Origin: Salvia splendens
Taxonomy: Eukaryota > Streptophyta > Magnoliopsida > Lamiales > Lamiaceae
Direction: 5' to 3'
Length of the DNA: 64,000 nucleotides
NCBI RefSeq assembly: GCF_004379255.2
Contig: NC_056035.1
Coordinates: 22,506,502-22,570,501, forward strand
The notes under the pieces were generated by a model. It had not been told where the DNA came from. It saw only the letters and a list, made by a program, of their open reading frames with translations, and did not search any database. Shown here in pieces: positions 10,839-20,828 of this stretch (its first letter is position 1; each line of letters opens with the position of its first letter). Made by a program: the position numbers and the translations under genes.

Positions 10839-13788
10839 ATGTTGCTTCTCTTTGAAACGCCGGCTGGCTTTGCTCTTTTCAAGGTTCTCGATGAAGGAAA
10901 ACTTTCCAAAGTCGAGGTAATTTCGTCGGAGTTTCGTTTCCTTTCGTTTTCATGTTTTCACTTTGTTAATTTTTTTTTCTCATTTTTTTTTCTGTTGCAG
11001 GATTTGAGCAAAGAATTCGCCTCCCCTGACTCCGCTAGACAGGTGTAATCTCAAATGCTATTTTCTTCTAATTTTGCCAATTTCTACTTGTGATGAAATT
11101 CTATTTAGTTTAGTTTCTCTCAGATGGTTAAATTTATTGATTTTTCGGCATGCGTTCTATTGTATGTTCATTTTATTCTGCTAATTGATTATTCGTAATT
11201 TAAGCTGAATGTATGATTCCTTCTCATAGTTGATATGGTGTTTTTATGTGTCAAAGCAATGGACTTAATTAACCATTGATTTCATGTCAAATTTAGGTTG
11301 TCAAGCTGAGAGCATTCTCAAAATTTGAGAATACCGCAGATGCATTGTCTGCTGCTACGCAACTGATAGAGAGTAAACCCAGCAAAGGCCTCCGGAAATT
11401 CCTCCGTAGCCACTGTGATGGTGATATTCTAGCTGTAGCTGATTCTAAGCTTGGTAACACAATCAAAGAGAAGCTTGTAAGTTAGCATATCTTTATTATT
11501 GATTTGATTATATATCAAATTTGTGTGTGTATATGATTATTTTAAATCTTGCAGCAAATTGAATGCGTCCATAACAATTCGGTTATGGAATTAATGAGAG
11601 GAGTCAGAAGTCAATTGACTGAACTGATATCTGGCCTAGCAGCACAAGACGTGGCACCCATGAGCCTAGGTTTATCTCACAGCCTATCCAGATATAAGTT
11701 AAAGTTCAGCCCTGATAAGGTGAGTTATATGATTTAGTCACCAAAGAGGTTCAACATATGTGGCCTGGAGTAAACTGTGCATCTTAGTAATTGATGTGTA
11801 ACAAGTTCAATTATAATGTCTTAATCGTAATATTAATACATCATAGGTTGTGTTGTTTTTTGTGTTTAACTGAAAGACAAAGGAAATGCTTGTATGCTAG
11901 GCATACTTATAAAACTTTTGTGCCAATGTTTGCAAAGGTGAATGGAAATATAATATTAAAGAGTTCTGATATGTGATTTTTGTTCTTTATTTTGTTGTCT
12001 GCCTCCATCTTTGTGGTGTATCAATGTAGCTGGTTCATGTTTGCACATTTTTGGTTTTCTTATCAATGATTACTCATGACTTATACTATAGGTTGATACA
12101 ATGGTAATTCAAGCCATTAGCTTGTTGGATGACCTTGACAAAGAGTTGAATACATATGCAATGAGGGTCAGGGAGTGGTATGGATGGCATTTTCCCGAAC
12201 TTGCGAAGATCGTGCAGGATAACATCCTGTATGCAAAGTCTGTGAAATTGATGGGCTACCGTTCCAATGCTGCCAAGCTTGATTTCTCTGAGGTAGATAT
12301 TTTGTGTCGTCTTGTTTTCCCACCCCTTTTCAACTCTTAGTTATGGGATTTGATGAATAAAGATCTGTAAATAGAGATTAAACTTTTGCTTCTATTATAT
12401 GCCATTTTTCATCTTTAAAGAGACCAACAATAACTAATTGCCTGCAGCTTCATTCATGACATTTATACATGCAAGTCTTTAATCTAAAAATTGGACCCTT
12501 TTGCCCATTGATAGTACGAAGCCCTCAATCAATTTATTTGAAGAATGACTTTCTTGTAAATTTCTTAAAGTTTTTACTTAACTGGTGGAGATTTAATTCC
12601 AGTACTTTCATTATGATGAAATATTGTAGATACTTCCGGAGGAGGTTGAGACAGAACTAAAGGAGGCAGCCGTGATCTCCATGGGAACTGAAGTTAGTGA
12701 TCTGGATTTGGAGAACATAAAGGATCTATGCAACCAAGTTCTCTCTCTTTCTGAGTACAGAGCTCAACTGTACGACTATCTAAAAAGCAGGATGAACACT
12801 ATTGCCCCGAATTTAACTGCACTTGTTGGCGAACTTGTTGGTGCTCGGTTAATTGCTCATGGAGGCAGCTTGGTGAATCTGTCTAAGCAGCCTGGAAGTA
12901 CGGTGCAGATACTTGGTGCGGAGAAGGCTCTCTTCAGAGCATTGAAAACTAAGCATGCAACTCCGAAGTATGGTCTTATCTATCATGCATCTCTGATCGG
13001 TCAAGCTGCCCCTAAGCACAAGGGTAAAATATCACGGTCTCTCGCTGCAAAAGCTGCTTTGGCTATCCGCTGTGATGCTCTCGGAGATGGCGCAGATAAC
13101 ACAATGGGCGTGGAGAATAGAATCAAGGTATTTCCTGCTTTTCTTAGTATGTGAAGGAGGATCTTGTTTTCACAGTATGTTTTTTTAAAACTCATTTGTT
13201 ACCTTTTGTAGCTTGAAGCACGGCTGAGGAGCTTAGAAGGAAAAGAACTAAGTCGTTCTGCTGGTTCGGTGAAAGGAAAGCCAAATATCGAGTTTTATGA
13301 CAAGGACAGGAAGAAGGGATCCGGAGGGATGATCACTCCTGCCAAGGTCCGAAACATATTCTAGTAATACAATGCGGCCTCGATGATTTTAAGTGTAATT
13401 ATCTGAAAGTAAGTTTCTTATTTTGCAGACTTACAATCCGGCAGCTGATTCAGTTCTTGCACTCACGGAATCACTCTCCAAGGATGACGAAGAAGAAGCA
13501 GAACCTGAAGTTGTTGAAGAAGAGCAGAAAAAGAAGAAAAAGAAAAAGAGGGCTGAGCCTGAAGATGCCACGCCAGGAGCAGTTGATGACGCAGAAGTTG
13601 AAACCGAGCCAGCTAAGAAGGAGAAGAAGAAAAAGAGAAAGCACACTGAAGAAGCAGACAAAGATGGTGATGCGGACGTCAGTGAGAAGAAGAAAAAGAA
13701 GAGGAAACATGCTGAAACTGAGGATGGCTGTGACGAGACTTCTGCTAAGAAGAAAGATAAAAAGAAGAAGACGAAGAGCCAAGACTGA
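10839..13788 (+). CDS. NOP58: Nucleolar protein 58 (box C/D snoRNP core protein)
   Basis: Eight coding exons join in frame: 10839-10916, 11001-11042, 11297-11476, 11555-11719, 12092-12292, 12630-13127, 13212-13346 and 13429-13788. All introns are GT-AG and all junctions are phase 0. The product is 552 residues, close to the plant family. It has the NOP5 N-terminal domain (residues 1 to about 65, [20 protein letters not shown]), the NOSIC segment (about 156-210, [15 protein letters not shown]), and the Nop RNA-binding domain (about 255-400, [16 protein letters not shown] and [18 protein letters not shown]). The tail from about 440 is lysine/glutamate-rich with KKKKRK clusters. Nop58 pairs with Nop56 and fibrillarin on box C/D snoRNAs, guiding 2'-O-methylation and pre-rRNA processing in the nucleolus. 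All domains are intact, so the gene is presumably functional. Confidence 0.96.
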
Positions 13789-14466
13789 TGCATGTACGAG
13801 CAACAGGTCTAACATTTTTGTTCCTTGGGTCTAGATTTGGTGTTGTGCATGTAAGTAGGCCTCTTTCTTGGTAAGATGTTTCTTCGTTAACTATCATGGC
13901 TGTATTTCCTAGAATGCATTGGATAATTATGCTTTTGAAACGTGACTTTGTATTTTATTTTATTTATGTTAGTGAAATCTTAAATTTACATGCTTGTGCC
14001 TTCTAATTGCTTGTCTCACGCACTAGATAATTATGCTTTAAAATAATGACTTTGTTGTTTTATTTCAACCTATGAGGTTAGGGTTTTTTTTATCTCATTT
14101 GTCTCATGTCGAGCTTTTTTATATGCAAGTCTGTTTCTAATTAAATTAGGTTAAAATTTAATTAAAATTCAATATTACAATATTGTTCTGCTTTCTGCAA
14201 GTATATCCACTTTTTGTTGGACATGAATTTCAATACACAATTTATAAAGTATAAGAGTAATAGTGAAAAAATAATGAAAGTATTATTAGTGAATAATGAG
14301 TTTCACTTGGAAAGAGTTTCTAAAATTAGAAAATGCATACTCTTGTGGGACAGACTAAAAAGAAAAGAATGCATACTCTTATATACAAAAGGAGTATCAC
14401 TATAGTGGATATTATTGACTAATCAATCAAGATCCAATTAAAAATAATACAGGCTTCATCGTTTAA
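13789..14466. other. NOP58 3' flank and spacer
   Basis: The gene's 3' untranslated region is expected here. T-rich stretches are present, but no clear AATAAA was chosen. No other gene or element was recognised. Confidence 0.4.
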
Positions 14467-14468
14467 TA

Positions 14469-14699
14469 CTCCCTCCGTCCCGTTTTAGCAGTCTTAGTTA
14501 CTTTTGAGCACCCGTTTTATAAAAATGATAATAAATAGTTAAAGTGGAGAAAATGTAAAGTAAGTGAGAGAATAAAGATAAGACTCTTCTCTACATTATT
14601 CTCTAACTTATTTTATCATTTCTCCACTTTAACTATTTATTATCATTTTACAAAACGTGCTCAAAAGTGACTGTGACTGTTAAAGTGGGACGGAGGGAG
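14469..14699. mobile_element. Stowaway-like MITE, near-perfect hairpin
   Basis: CTCCCTCCGTCCC at the left and GGGACGGAGGGAG at the right lie between TA dinucleotides (14467-14468 and 14700-14701). The whole 231-bp element folds back on itself: AATGATAATAAATAGTTAAA in the left arm is answered by its complement in the right arm. These are the hallmarks of Tc1/mariner-derived Stowaway MITEs. Confidence 0.9.
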
Positions 14700-14754
14700 T
14701 ATATAAATATCTATTGATAAATTAAAGTCTGTTTCTGTTTTTCATTAATTAATA

Positions 14755-15162
14755 TTTTCTTCGTCCCACTTTAAGTGATACTCCCTCCGTCCGCCATTAG
14801 GAATCGCATTCCTTGGCGGCACGAGTTTTAAGAAATATTAAAAAAAATGGGTAGAAAAAAGTTATATGAATAGGGGTCTCACTTGTAAATATTGGTTTTA
14901 AATGAAATGTGAGTGAAATGAGTTAGTGGAAAATGTGATCCTATTATCATTTATGGTAAAAAAAACCGGGACTTCTATTTGCGGACGGACTAAAATGAAA
15001 AAATGAGACTCTTATTCGCGGACAGAGAGAGTATATTTTATTTTTTTTGGATATCTCACTCTAATTGACATATTTTGTAAAATGGAAACTTCAGTTCTCT
15101 ATTTTGTTCCCTCTAAAAAAACTGAATAAGAAATGTCCAACTTTGACCGGGACGAAGAAAGT
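14755..15162. mobile_element. Stowaway-like MITE with another MITE inside it
   Basis: Outer ends TTTTCTTCGTCCC (14755) and GGGACGAAGAAAG (to about 15161) are inverted and lie next to TA. A complete second MITE occupies 14781-15031 (CTCCCTCCGTCCG ... CGGACAGAGAGAG, TA on both sides). The outer copy is therefore older and was split by the inner one. Confidence 0.75.
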
Positions 15163-15673
15163 ATCTTTAACCTGGAGTTGGTATATAGTTCAAAACATTT
15201 TTTATTATGCATGCAATAAATTCAACATGTTAGTTTTTCTGATAAAAAAATCATTATCTAACCATGTCCAACATGTCCAAAATAATTGGATTGTGACTTC
15301 TCGGGAATTGCTTCGGTGCAATAACAATTCTAGCACCACTAGAAATTAATTACCATTGTCCAAAATATCAGGTTTTTCAGGTTACAAATAACTCGTACCT
15401 ATTGATAAGTTAAAGTAGTGCAGATTTAATATTGTTTACTCAATGTTATATACAAATATTAAGAAATAATAATCACTGATCTCATTTTTCAGTAAATAGC
15501 AAGAAAAGTTTATTATACTGTTAGATTCATTTAGTGTTATTCCACAACAATCTTATTAATTTTCTAAGGTTAATAAATTTTTTAATTGACATTGCAAACC
15601 TTTCACGATAGTTATCCGGAGTCTATACTCTATATAGGTTGCAAAATTTAGTGTTTCTTCTGCAAAGGAACCG
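15034..15673. other. AT-rich spacer
   Basis: Beyond the right part of the outer MITE (ending near 15162) no gene, inverted ends or repeat unit was recognised up to the start of the tandem duplication at 15674. Confidence 0.4.
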
Positions 15674-16188
15674 ACTGAACAACCTTTAGTAATTTGATGA
15701 CTTTCACCATTAAGTCTACAATATAAAAGACCTAGACTCGGTTACAATTTACCTTGAGAATTGCATATCATATTTGTGTTAGTTGGCTTAGGCTATATAC
15801 AATATGATATGACAATTTGTTACATACTACGATATAGTTATGGTTTTCTTTATTAAAAAAATAGATAAATTTGTAAATGATATGAGTTTTAATACATAAT
15901 TGGTAAAGTAAGAGAGAGAAGAAAAATATAGTGAAAGTACTAGTGTTAGTGGATTATAGAGCCCACATTTAGGATGATATATAGAGTTAATATTGATTTA
16001 AAACTTTCCATTCTTAGAATTAGTCTAATTTTAGTGAACGGCCTAAAATGATAAAACTTATCTATGTTTTTGGACGGAGGTAGTATACTATTAAATCAAA
16101 TATTAATATTATATAATAATACTGAAATTCATTGTTATCAATAATACATATCCATTAACTCGTTCATTGACTTATACCTTCAATAATA

Positions 16189-16440
16189 CTCCCTCTGTCC
16201 CAACTTAATTGTCACTCTTTTCCATTTCGATCTGTCCCAATTTAATTAACACACTTCATTTTTACCACAAATAGTAAGTAGGTCTCACATTCCATTAACT
16301 CACACTATTCACATTTTATTATAAAACTAATAAAATAAAATGGGTCTCACATTCCACAAACTTTTCCAACCAACTTTTCTTTACATTTCTTAATACCCGT
16401 GCCCACTCCAAGAGTGACAATTAAGTTAGGACGGAGGGAG
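16189..16440. mobile_element. Stowaway-like MITE (copy A)
   Basis: It starts CTCCCTCTGTCCC after TA and ends GGACGGAGGGAG before TA. The inner part (ACTTAATTGTCACTC ... GTGACAATTAAGT) is also inverted. It lies inside the first unit of the 942-bp duplication. Confidence 0.88.
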
Positions 16441-17130
16441 TATATTGGTATGATGTCATATTAATAAAACATCTACAGTGAAATTATATGTATCTTGTTT
16501 TAGAGCATTCATAATAGGGGCATCGATCGGCGCCCCAAACAGTGCCTGTTGCAATGGATAGGCCGAGCAGCGGTGCCAATCGTAGCGCCGATCTCCATTT
16601 TCATTTTTTATTTTTACTGAACAACCTTTAGTAATTTGATGACTTTCACCATTCAGTCTACAATATAAAAGACCTAGACTCGGTTACAATTTACCTTGAG
16701 AATTGCATATCATATTTGTGTTAGTTGGCTTAGGCTATATACAATATGATATGACAATTTGTTACATATTACGATATAGTTATGGTTTTCTTTATTAAAA
16801 AAATAGATAAATTTGTAAATGATATGAGTTTTAATACATAATTGGTAAAGTAAGAGAGAGAGGAAAAATATGGTGAAAGTACTAGTGTTAGTGGATTATA
16901 GAGCCCACATTTAGGATGATATATAGAGTTAATATTGATTTAAAACTTTCCATTCTTAGAATTAGTCTAATTTTAGTGAACGGCCTAAAATGATAAAACT
17001 TATCTATGTTTTTGGACGGAGGTAGTATACTATTAAATCAAATACTAATATTATATAATAATACTGAAATTCATTGTTATCAATAATACATATCCATTAA
17101 CTCGTTCATTGACTTATACCTTCAATAATA

Positions 17131-17382
17131 CTCCCTCCGTCCCAACTTAATTGTCACTCTTTTCCATTTCGATCTGTCCCAATTTAATTAACACACTTCA
17201 TTTTTACCACAAATAGTAAGTAGGTCTCACATTCCATTAACTCACACTATTCACATTTTATTATAAAACTAATAAAATAAAATGGGTCTCACATTCCACA
17301 AACTTTTCCAACCAACTTTTCTTTACATTTCTTAATACCCGTGCCCACTCCAAGAGTAACAATTAAGTTAGGACGGAGGGAG
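17131..17382. mobile_element. Stowaway-like MITE (copy B)
   Basis: This is the duplicated twin of the element at 16189. It differs by CCTCCG instead of CCTCTG at the left end and by AAGAGTAAC instead of AAGAGTGAC near the right end. It arose by segmental duplication rather than by separate insertion. Confidence 0.88.
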
Positions 17383-17444
17383 TATATTGGTATGATGTCA
17401 TATTAATAAAACATCTACAGTGAAATTATATGTATCTTGTTTTA

Positions 17445-18112
17445 GAGCATTCATAATAGGGGCATCGATCGGCGCCCCCAAACAGTGCCTGTTGCAATGG
17501 ATAGGCCGAGCAGCGGTGCCAATCGTAGCGCCGATCTCCATTTTCATTTTTTATTTTTATTTTTTCTCTACCTCTATATATACACCTCATTGCTCTCCAT
17601 TTCATTCTCACCTCTAATTCTCTCCATTAAAAATTTTCTCTCTCTAGCAATAGAATGAATCTCGATAGCAATTCCTTGAATATTGGCGAGTCCCAGTATC
17701 CCGACGGCGAGTCCTAGTTTCGAGGCGGCAGGTCCCAGTATCTCAGCGGCAGGGGGTCCCAATTCCCCGGCAGGAACCAATTTCCCGGGGACTACCCTCC
17801 GTTGCTCCCGTAAACTGTCTTGCGACCTCCTCGTCGTTGCGCTCGGATTGGCCACCACCACCACTAAGTACCACCGCCACCACTTGAAGTGTATTGGCCA
17901 TCTTCCATGTACTTCGACCCATGCCGGACTCGATATCACTCATACACCTATAGATTTACCAAACCTTTTGATAAAATCATTATTTTGTAGTTTTTGATTA
18001 GTAGATGACGTATTTATTGATGAGTTTCATAGCGTGAATTATGATTTGAGTCAATTATACACCAATTGGTTGTTCGATAAGTTTGTTGAGTTTTGAAGGG
18101 AAAAAGGACTAC
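17445..18112 (+). pseudogene. Harbinger-type 5' end with decayed ORF1 start
   Basis: GAGCATTCATAATAGGGGC follows TTA and a GC-rich subterminal block, as in the Harbinger cluster at 7676. From 17655 an ATG opens a frame (MNLDSNSLNIGESQYPDGES) like the start of ORF1 proteins in this family. It then breaks into several frames rich in Pro, Gly and His, and no intact domain follows. The right end of the element was not found, since a hAT-like element begins at 18121. Confidence 0.5.
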
Positions 18113-18120
18113 AATTCTGA

Positions 18121-18634
18121 TTAGGGTGGTTCGGTACGGTATACCGTACATTGAGTGTCAGACCGTATACCGTTACCATATCGTGTTTTCGGTATACCGT
18201 ACATCATTTCGGTATACCGTACTTTTGCGGTATACCGAACTGCGGTATGACATACCGTTATACCTGTTATACCGGAAAAAAATTTATTATACCCAAAATA
18301 TTCAAAAAAACAATTCTATTTTTTTATTTTCGTATAATAAAGAATTCTATTTTTAAATTTTAGTATAAATATAACATAAATATACATATAGTATGTTTAT
18401 ATATATAATAATCAATCGGTATACTGGTATACCACGGTATACCGAAGTGCAAGCATATATCGATGATTCGGTATACCATGGTATAGGAAATCTAATACCG
18501 TTACCGTACCGAATGTTTCAGTACGGTATGATATCGTACCGAAAACTACGGTATACAAAAAAATCGGTATTTGAGGTATTTTTTTGGTACGGTAAGTTCG
18601 GTATTCCGGTATTTTGGTATAACTTCCCACCCCT
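18121..18634. mobile_element. hAT-like non-autonomous element built of GGTATACC palindromes
   Basis: The 514-bp segment is flanked by a perfect 8-base direct repeat, AATTCTGA (18113-18120 and 18635-18642), the target-duplication length of hAT elements. The ends TTAGGGTGG and CCACCCCT are imperfect inverted copies. Both halves consist largely of repeated CGGTATACCG-type palindromes and GTACGGTA variants, around an AT-rich centre. It encodes no transposase; the Tyr-rich frames through it reflect the repeated TATAC. Confidence 0.82.
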
Positions 18635-18642
18635 AATTCTGA

Positions 18643-19269
18643 TACCTAAATAGCGTCTAATAGACATCAATCTCTTCATCTTCAAAAGATCTTCGTGTGA
18701 GTAACTTGCACGCCTCAATCAAAGTTTTGTAGAGAAAGTTATGCTCGTCTTACAAAGACTGCGCACTGTCCAGAATGGTTGAGCGGCCTAGGTGACCCGT
18801 GCCACGTAGCCAAGCGGACCGTTTGGCTAGCCTATCGAGAATTCGTGACCAGAGGAATGGAGCGGTCCAAGTGGGTTCTTTCTATGACCCTACCCGAACG
18901 GGTGGCAAAGACGGAAAAAATGGAAAATTGCCTTTTTGCAAAATTTTCAAACCCTAATCATATTTGGCAACTTGGTGCTCTATATGGTTTTTAGAGCATT
19001 CCCCACCATATACACATTCCATAGAGATAGAAATAGCCTGAGATTGAAGAATTGAAGAAAGGATTCCCCCAATCATTCCATAGAGTGTTGACGGAGCTTC
19101 CAATCGCGATTCATTCGATCAAGTCGATCAAGGGTGTAGTTAGTTTGGTTTTATCATATTTTCTTTCATTAATTTTATGACTCTTGTTATGAGTTAGTTC
19201 TATTGGGTAGATACGATGATTCAAAGTTTTGGATGAAAATAGAGATTTCTTGGATGATAAAGTCAATCA
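18643..19269. other. Spacer, possible retroelement debris
   Basis: GC-richer at 18770-18910. The stretch near 19080-19140 (GACGGAGCTTCCAATCGCG) has the feel of an LTR or leader. No domain or border could be shown. Confidence 0.3.
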
Positions 19270-19925
19270 CCGATGCTTAATGGCAAACTTATTACTTGAC
19301 AAAAAAAAAAAGTCAGATGTTTCCTTTATGGTTGGTTTAATCAGTCATTTTCTGGATAAGCCTTGGCAAATTCACTGAGATGTTGTCATTCGAATGGTTC
19401 AACATGCAAGAAATCTCCTGGGAAATGGATGTTATTTAAAACAAAAATTGAAGGATTATCTAACGCTAATTATGCTGGTTCTAAGATTCATAGAAAGCCG
19501 ACTTCTAGATATTGCACCTACTTGGGTGGATACTTGGTAATCTGGCGAAGTAAGAAACAACATAATGTTATGAGATCGTCTGCTGAGGCCGAGTTACAGC
19601 TATGACTCATACTGCCACTGAGATGATCGAAGTCAAGAATCTATTTGTAGAATTGTAGTTCACTTTCAATGAACCTTAACCTATGCATTTTGATAACAAA
19701 GCTGCAATCTACATTGCAAATAATCCGATTTTTCATGAGATGACTAAACATATTGAAATTGATTGTCAATTTATTTGAAAGTGTGTTTTGAATCAGACGT
19801 TTGCCACTCATTTTACTTCATCGTCTAACTAGATTGCTGATATCCTCACAAAACATTTTCCTATGAAACTTGTCTTTGAACTTTGTACCAAACCCGATAT
19901 GAACAATATATATGCTCCAGCTTAA
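19270..19925 (+). pseudogene. Ty1/copia RNase H region, broken
   Basis: In several frames the region reads SPGKWMLFKTK, GLSNANYAGSKIHRKPTSRY, GGYLVIWRSKKQ and RSSAEAE, and near the end a block like the copia terminal 'ADILTKHFP'. This is the RNase H end of a copia polyprotein with frameshifts and stops. It ends in AAGGGAGAG, a polypurine tract, right before the LTR. The lineage differs from the element at 1-744. Confidence 0.82.
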
Positions 19926-19932
19926 GGGAGAG

Positions 19933-20200
19933 TGTTATATACTTCATTAGTATATGTATTTCATCCCACATGGTTATGTGATATAGTCTAGCTTAATATC
20001 TTGTACTATATGTACGTGAGTTATGCTGACTAATGAGATACATCTACTACATCTCTGGTACTATATGTATGCGAGTTATGCTGACTAATGAGATACATCT
20101 ACTACTTTTCTCTGACATGTCTATACTGTTTCACATGTCTCTATATTTTATTATTCTATAAAAGCAATATTGATTGTGCTTAGATTGATTTAAGAGTAGA
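19933..20200 (+). repeat. Copia 3' LTR with internal 45-bp tandem duplication
   Basis: TGTTATATACTTC follows the polypurine tract. A 45-bp unit (GTACTATATGTA ... ATCTACTAC) occurs twice in a row at about 20013 and 20058, with two differences. The right border is not certain, as no CA end with a matching target duplication was found. Confidence 0.5.
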
Positions 20201-20828
20201 GTGTTCAAAGTCTTAGACCAATATCTTAAATTTGAATATACAGTGACATAAATTTTGTATTTATATTCAATTGCCTAAAAAAAATTGTAGAAGCTCGTAT
20301 TTTTCATAGAGTTAATTTAGCCCTTATACAATAAATTTATATTCAATTGCCTATAAAGCAAAATATAGAAGCTCGTAATTTTTCATAGAGTTAATTTTAG
20401 CCCATACACATTAACACAATAATTTAACGCAATTTTAACAACACAAAACATAACGGTATGCCTCTAGCCTATAAATAGTTATAAGAGTTTTCATTTTACT
20501 AATGTTGGGTTCCATTAAAATAAACAGAGACTTCACTTCATATCTCATATCAATAACTTGTTTTACTTGTCCATATTCTAATTTGAGATAGTTGTGGTCG
20601 CCTTTTCACAATATCAGCCAAAAGATGCTAAATTATTACATCCAATCACTCCAAACACTCTGTAAATTGCACACTAAAACTGATTGTACATTGTATGTAA
20701 GGATAGGCTTATCTTTAAAGAATAATGACTTACATGTATAACAACTAAGTAAAAAAAAAGAAAATAAAAAAAGAAAATTGTAATTAATTAATAAGAAACA
20801 CGAAGTGGTATAAAATACTAGTTTTTCC

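Larger units (their letters stand above)
15674..17558. repeat. Tandem direct duplication, 942-bp unit
   Basis: Copy A (15674-16615) and copy B (16616-17558) both start ACTGAACAACCTTTAG and run side by side with only about seven substitutions and one extra C in B near 17471 (about 99% identical by eye). Each copy holds a degraded repeat, a Stowaway-like MITE (16189-16440 and 17131-17382) and the first 113 bases of a Harbinger-like element (from 16503 and 17445). Only copy B continues into the rest of that element, so the duplication happened after the MITE and the Harbinger element had inserted. Confidence 0.93.

Noticed and set aside
13431..13815. Long minus-strand and alternative plus-strand frames over the last NOP58 exon
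   Set aside because: They are shadows of the lysine/glutamate-rich coding tail; AAG/GAA repeats read as Phe/Ser/Leu on the other strand.
17574..17943. Minus-strand frame of 121 codons
   Set aside because: It lies over the decayed Harbinger ORF1 start; no independent support.
18093..18653. Tyr/Arg-rich frames on both strands
   Set aside because: Produced by repeated GGTATACCG palindromes in the hAT-like element.
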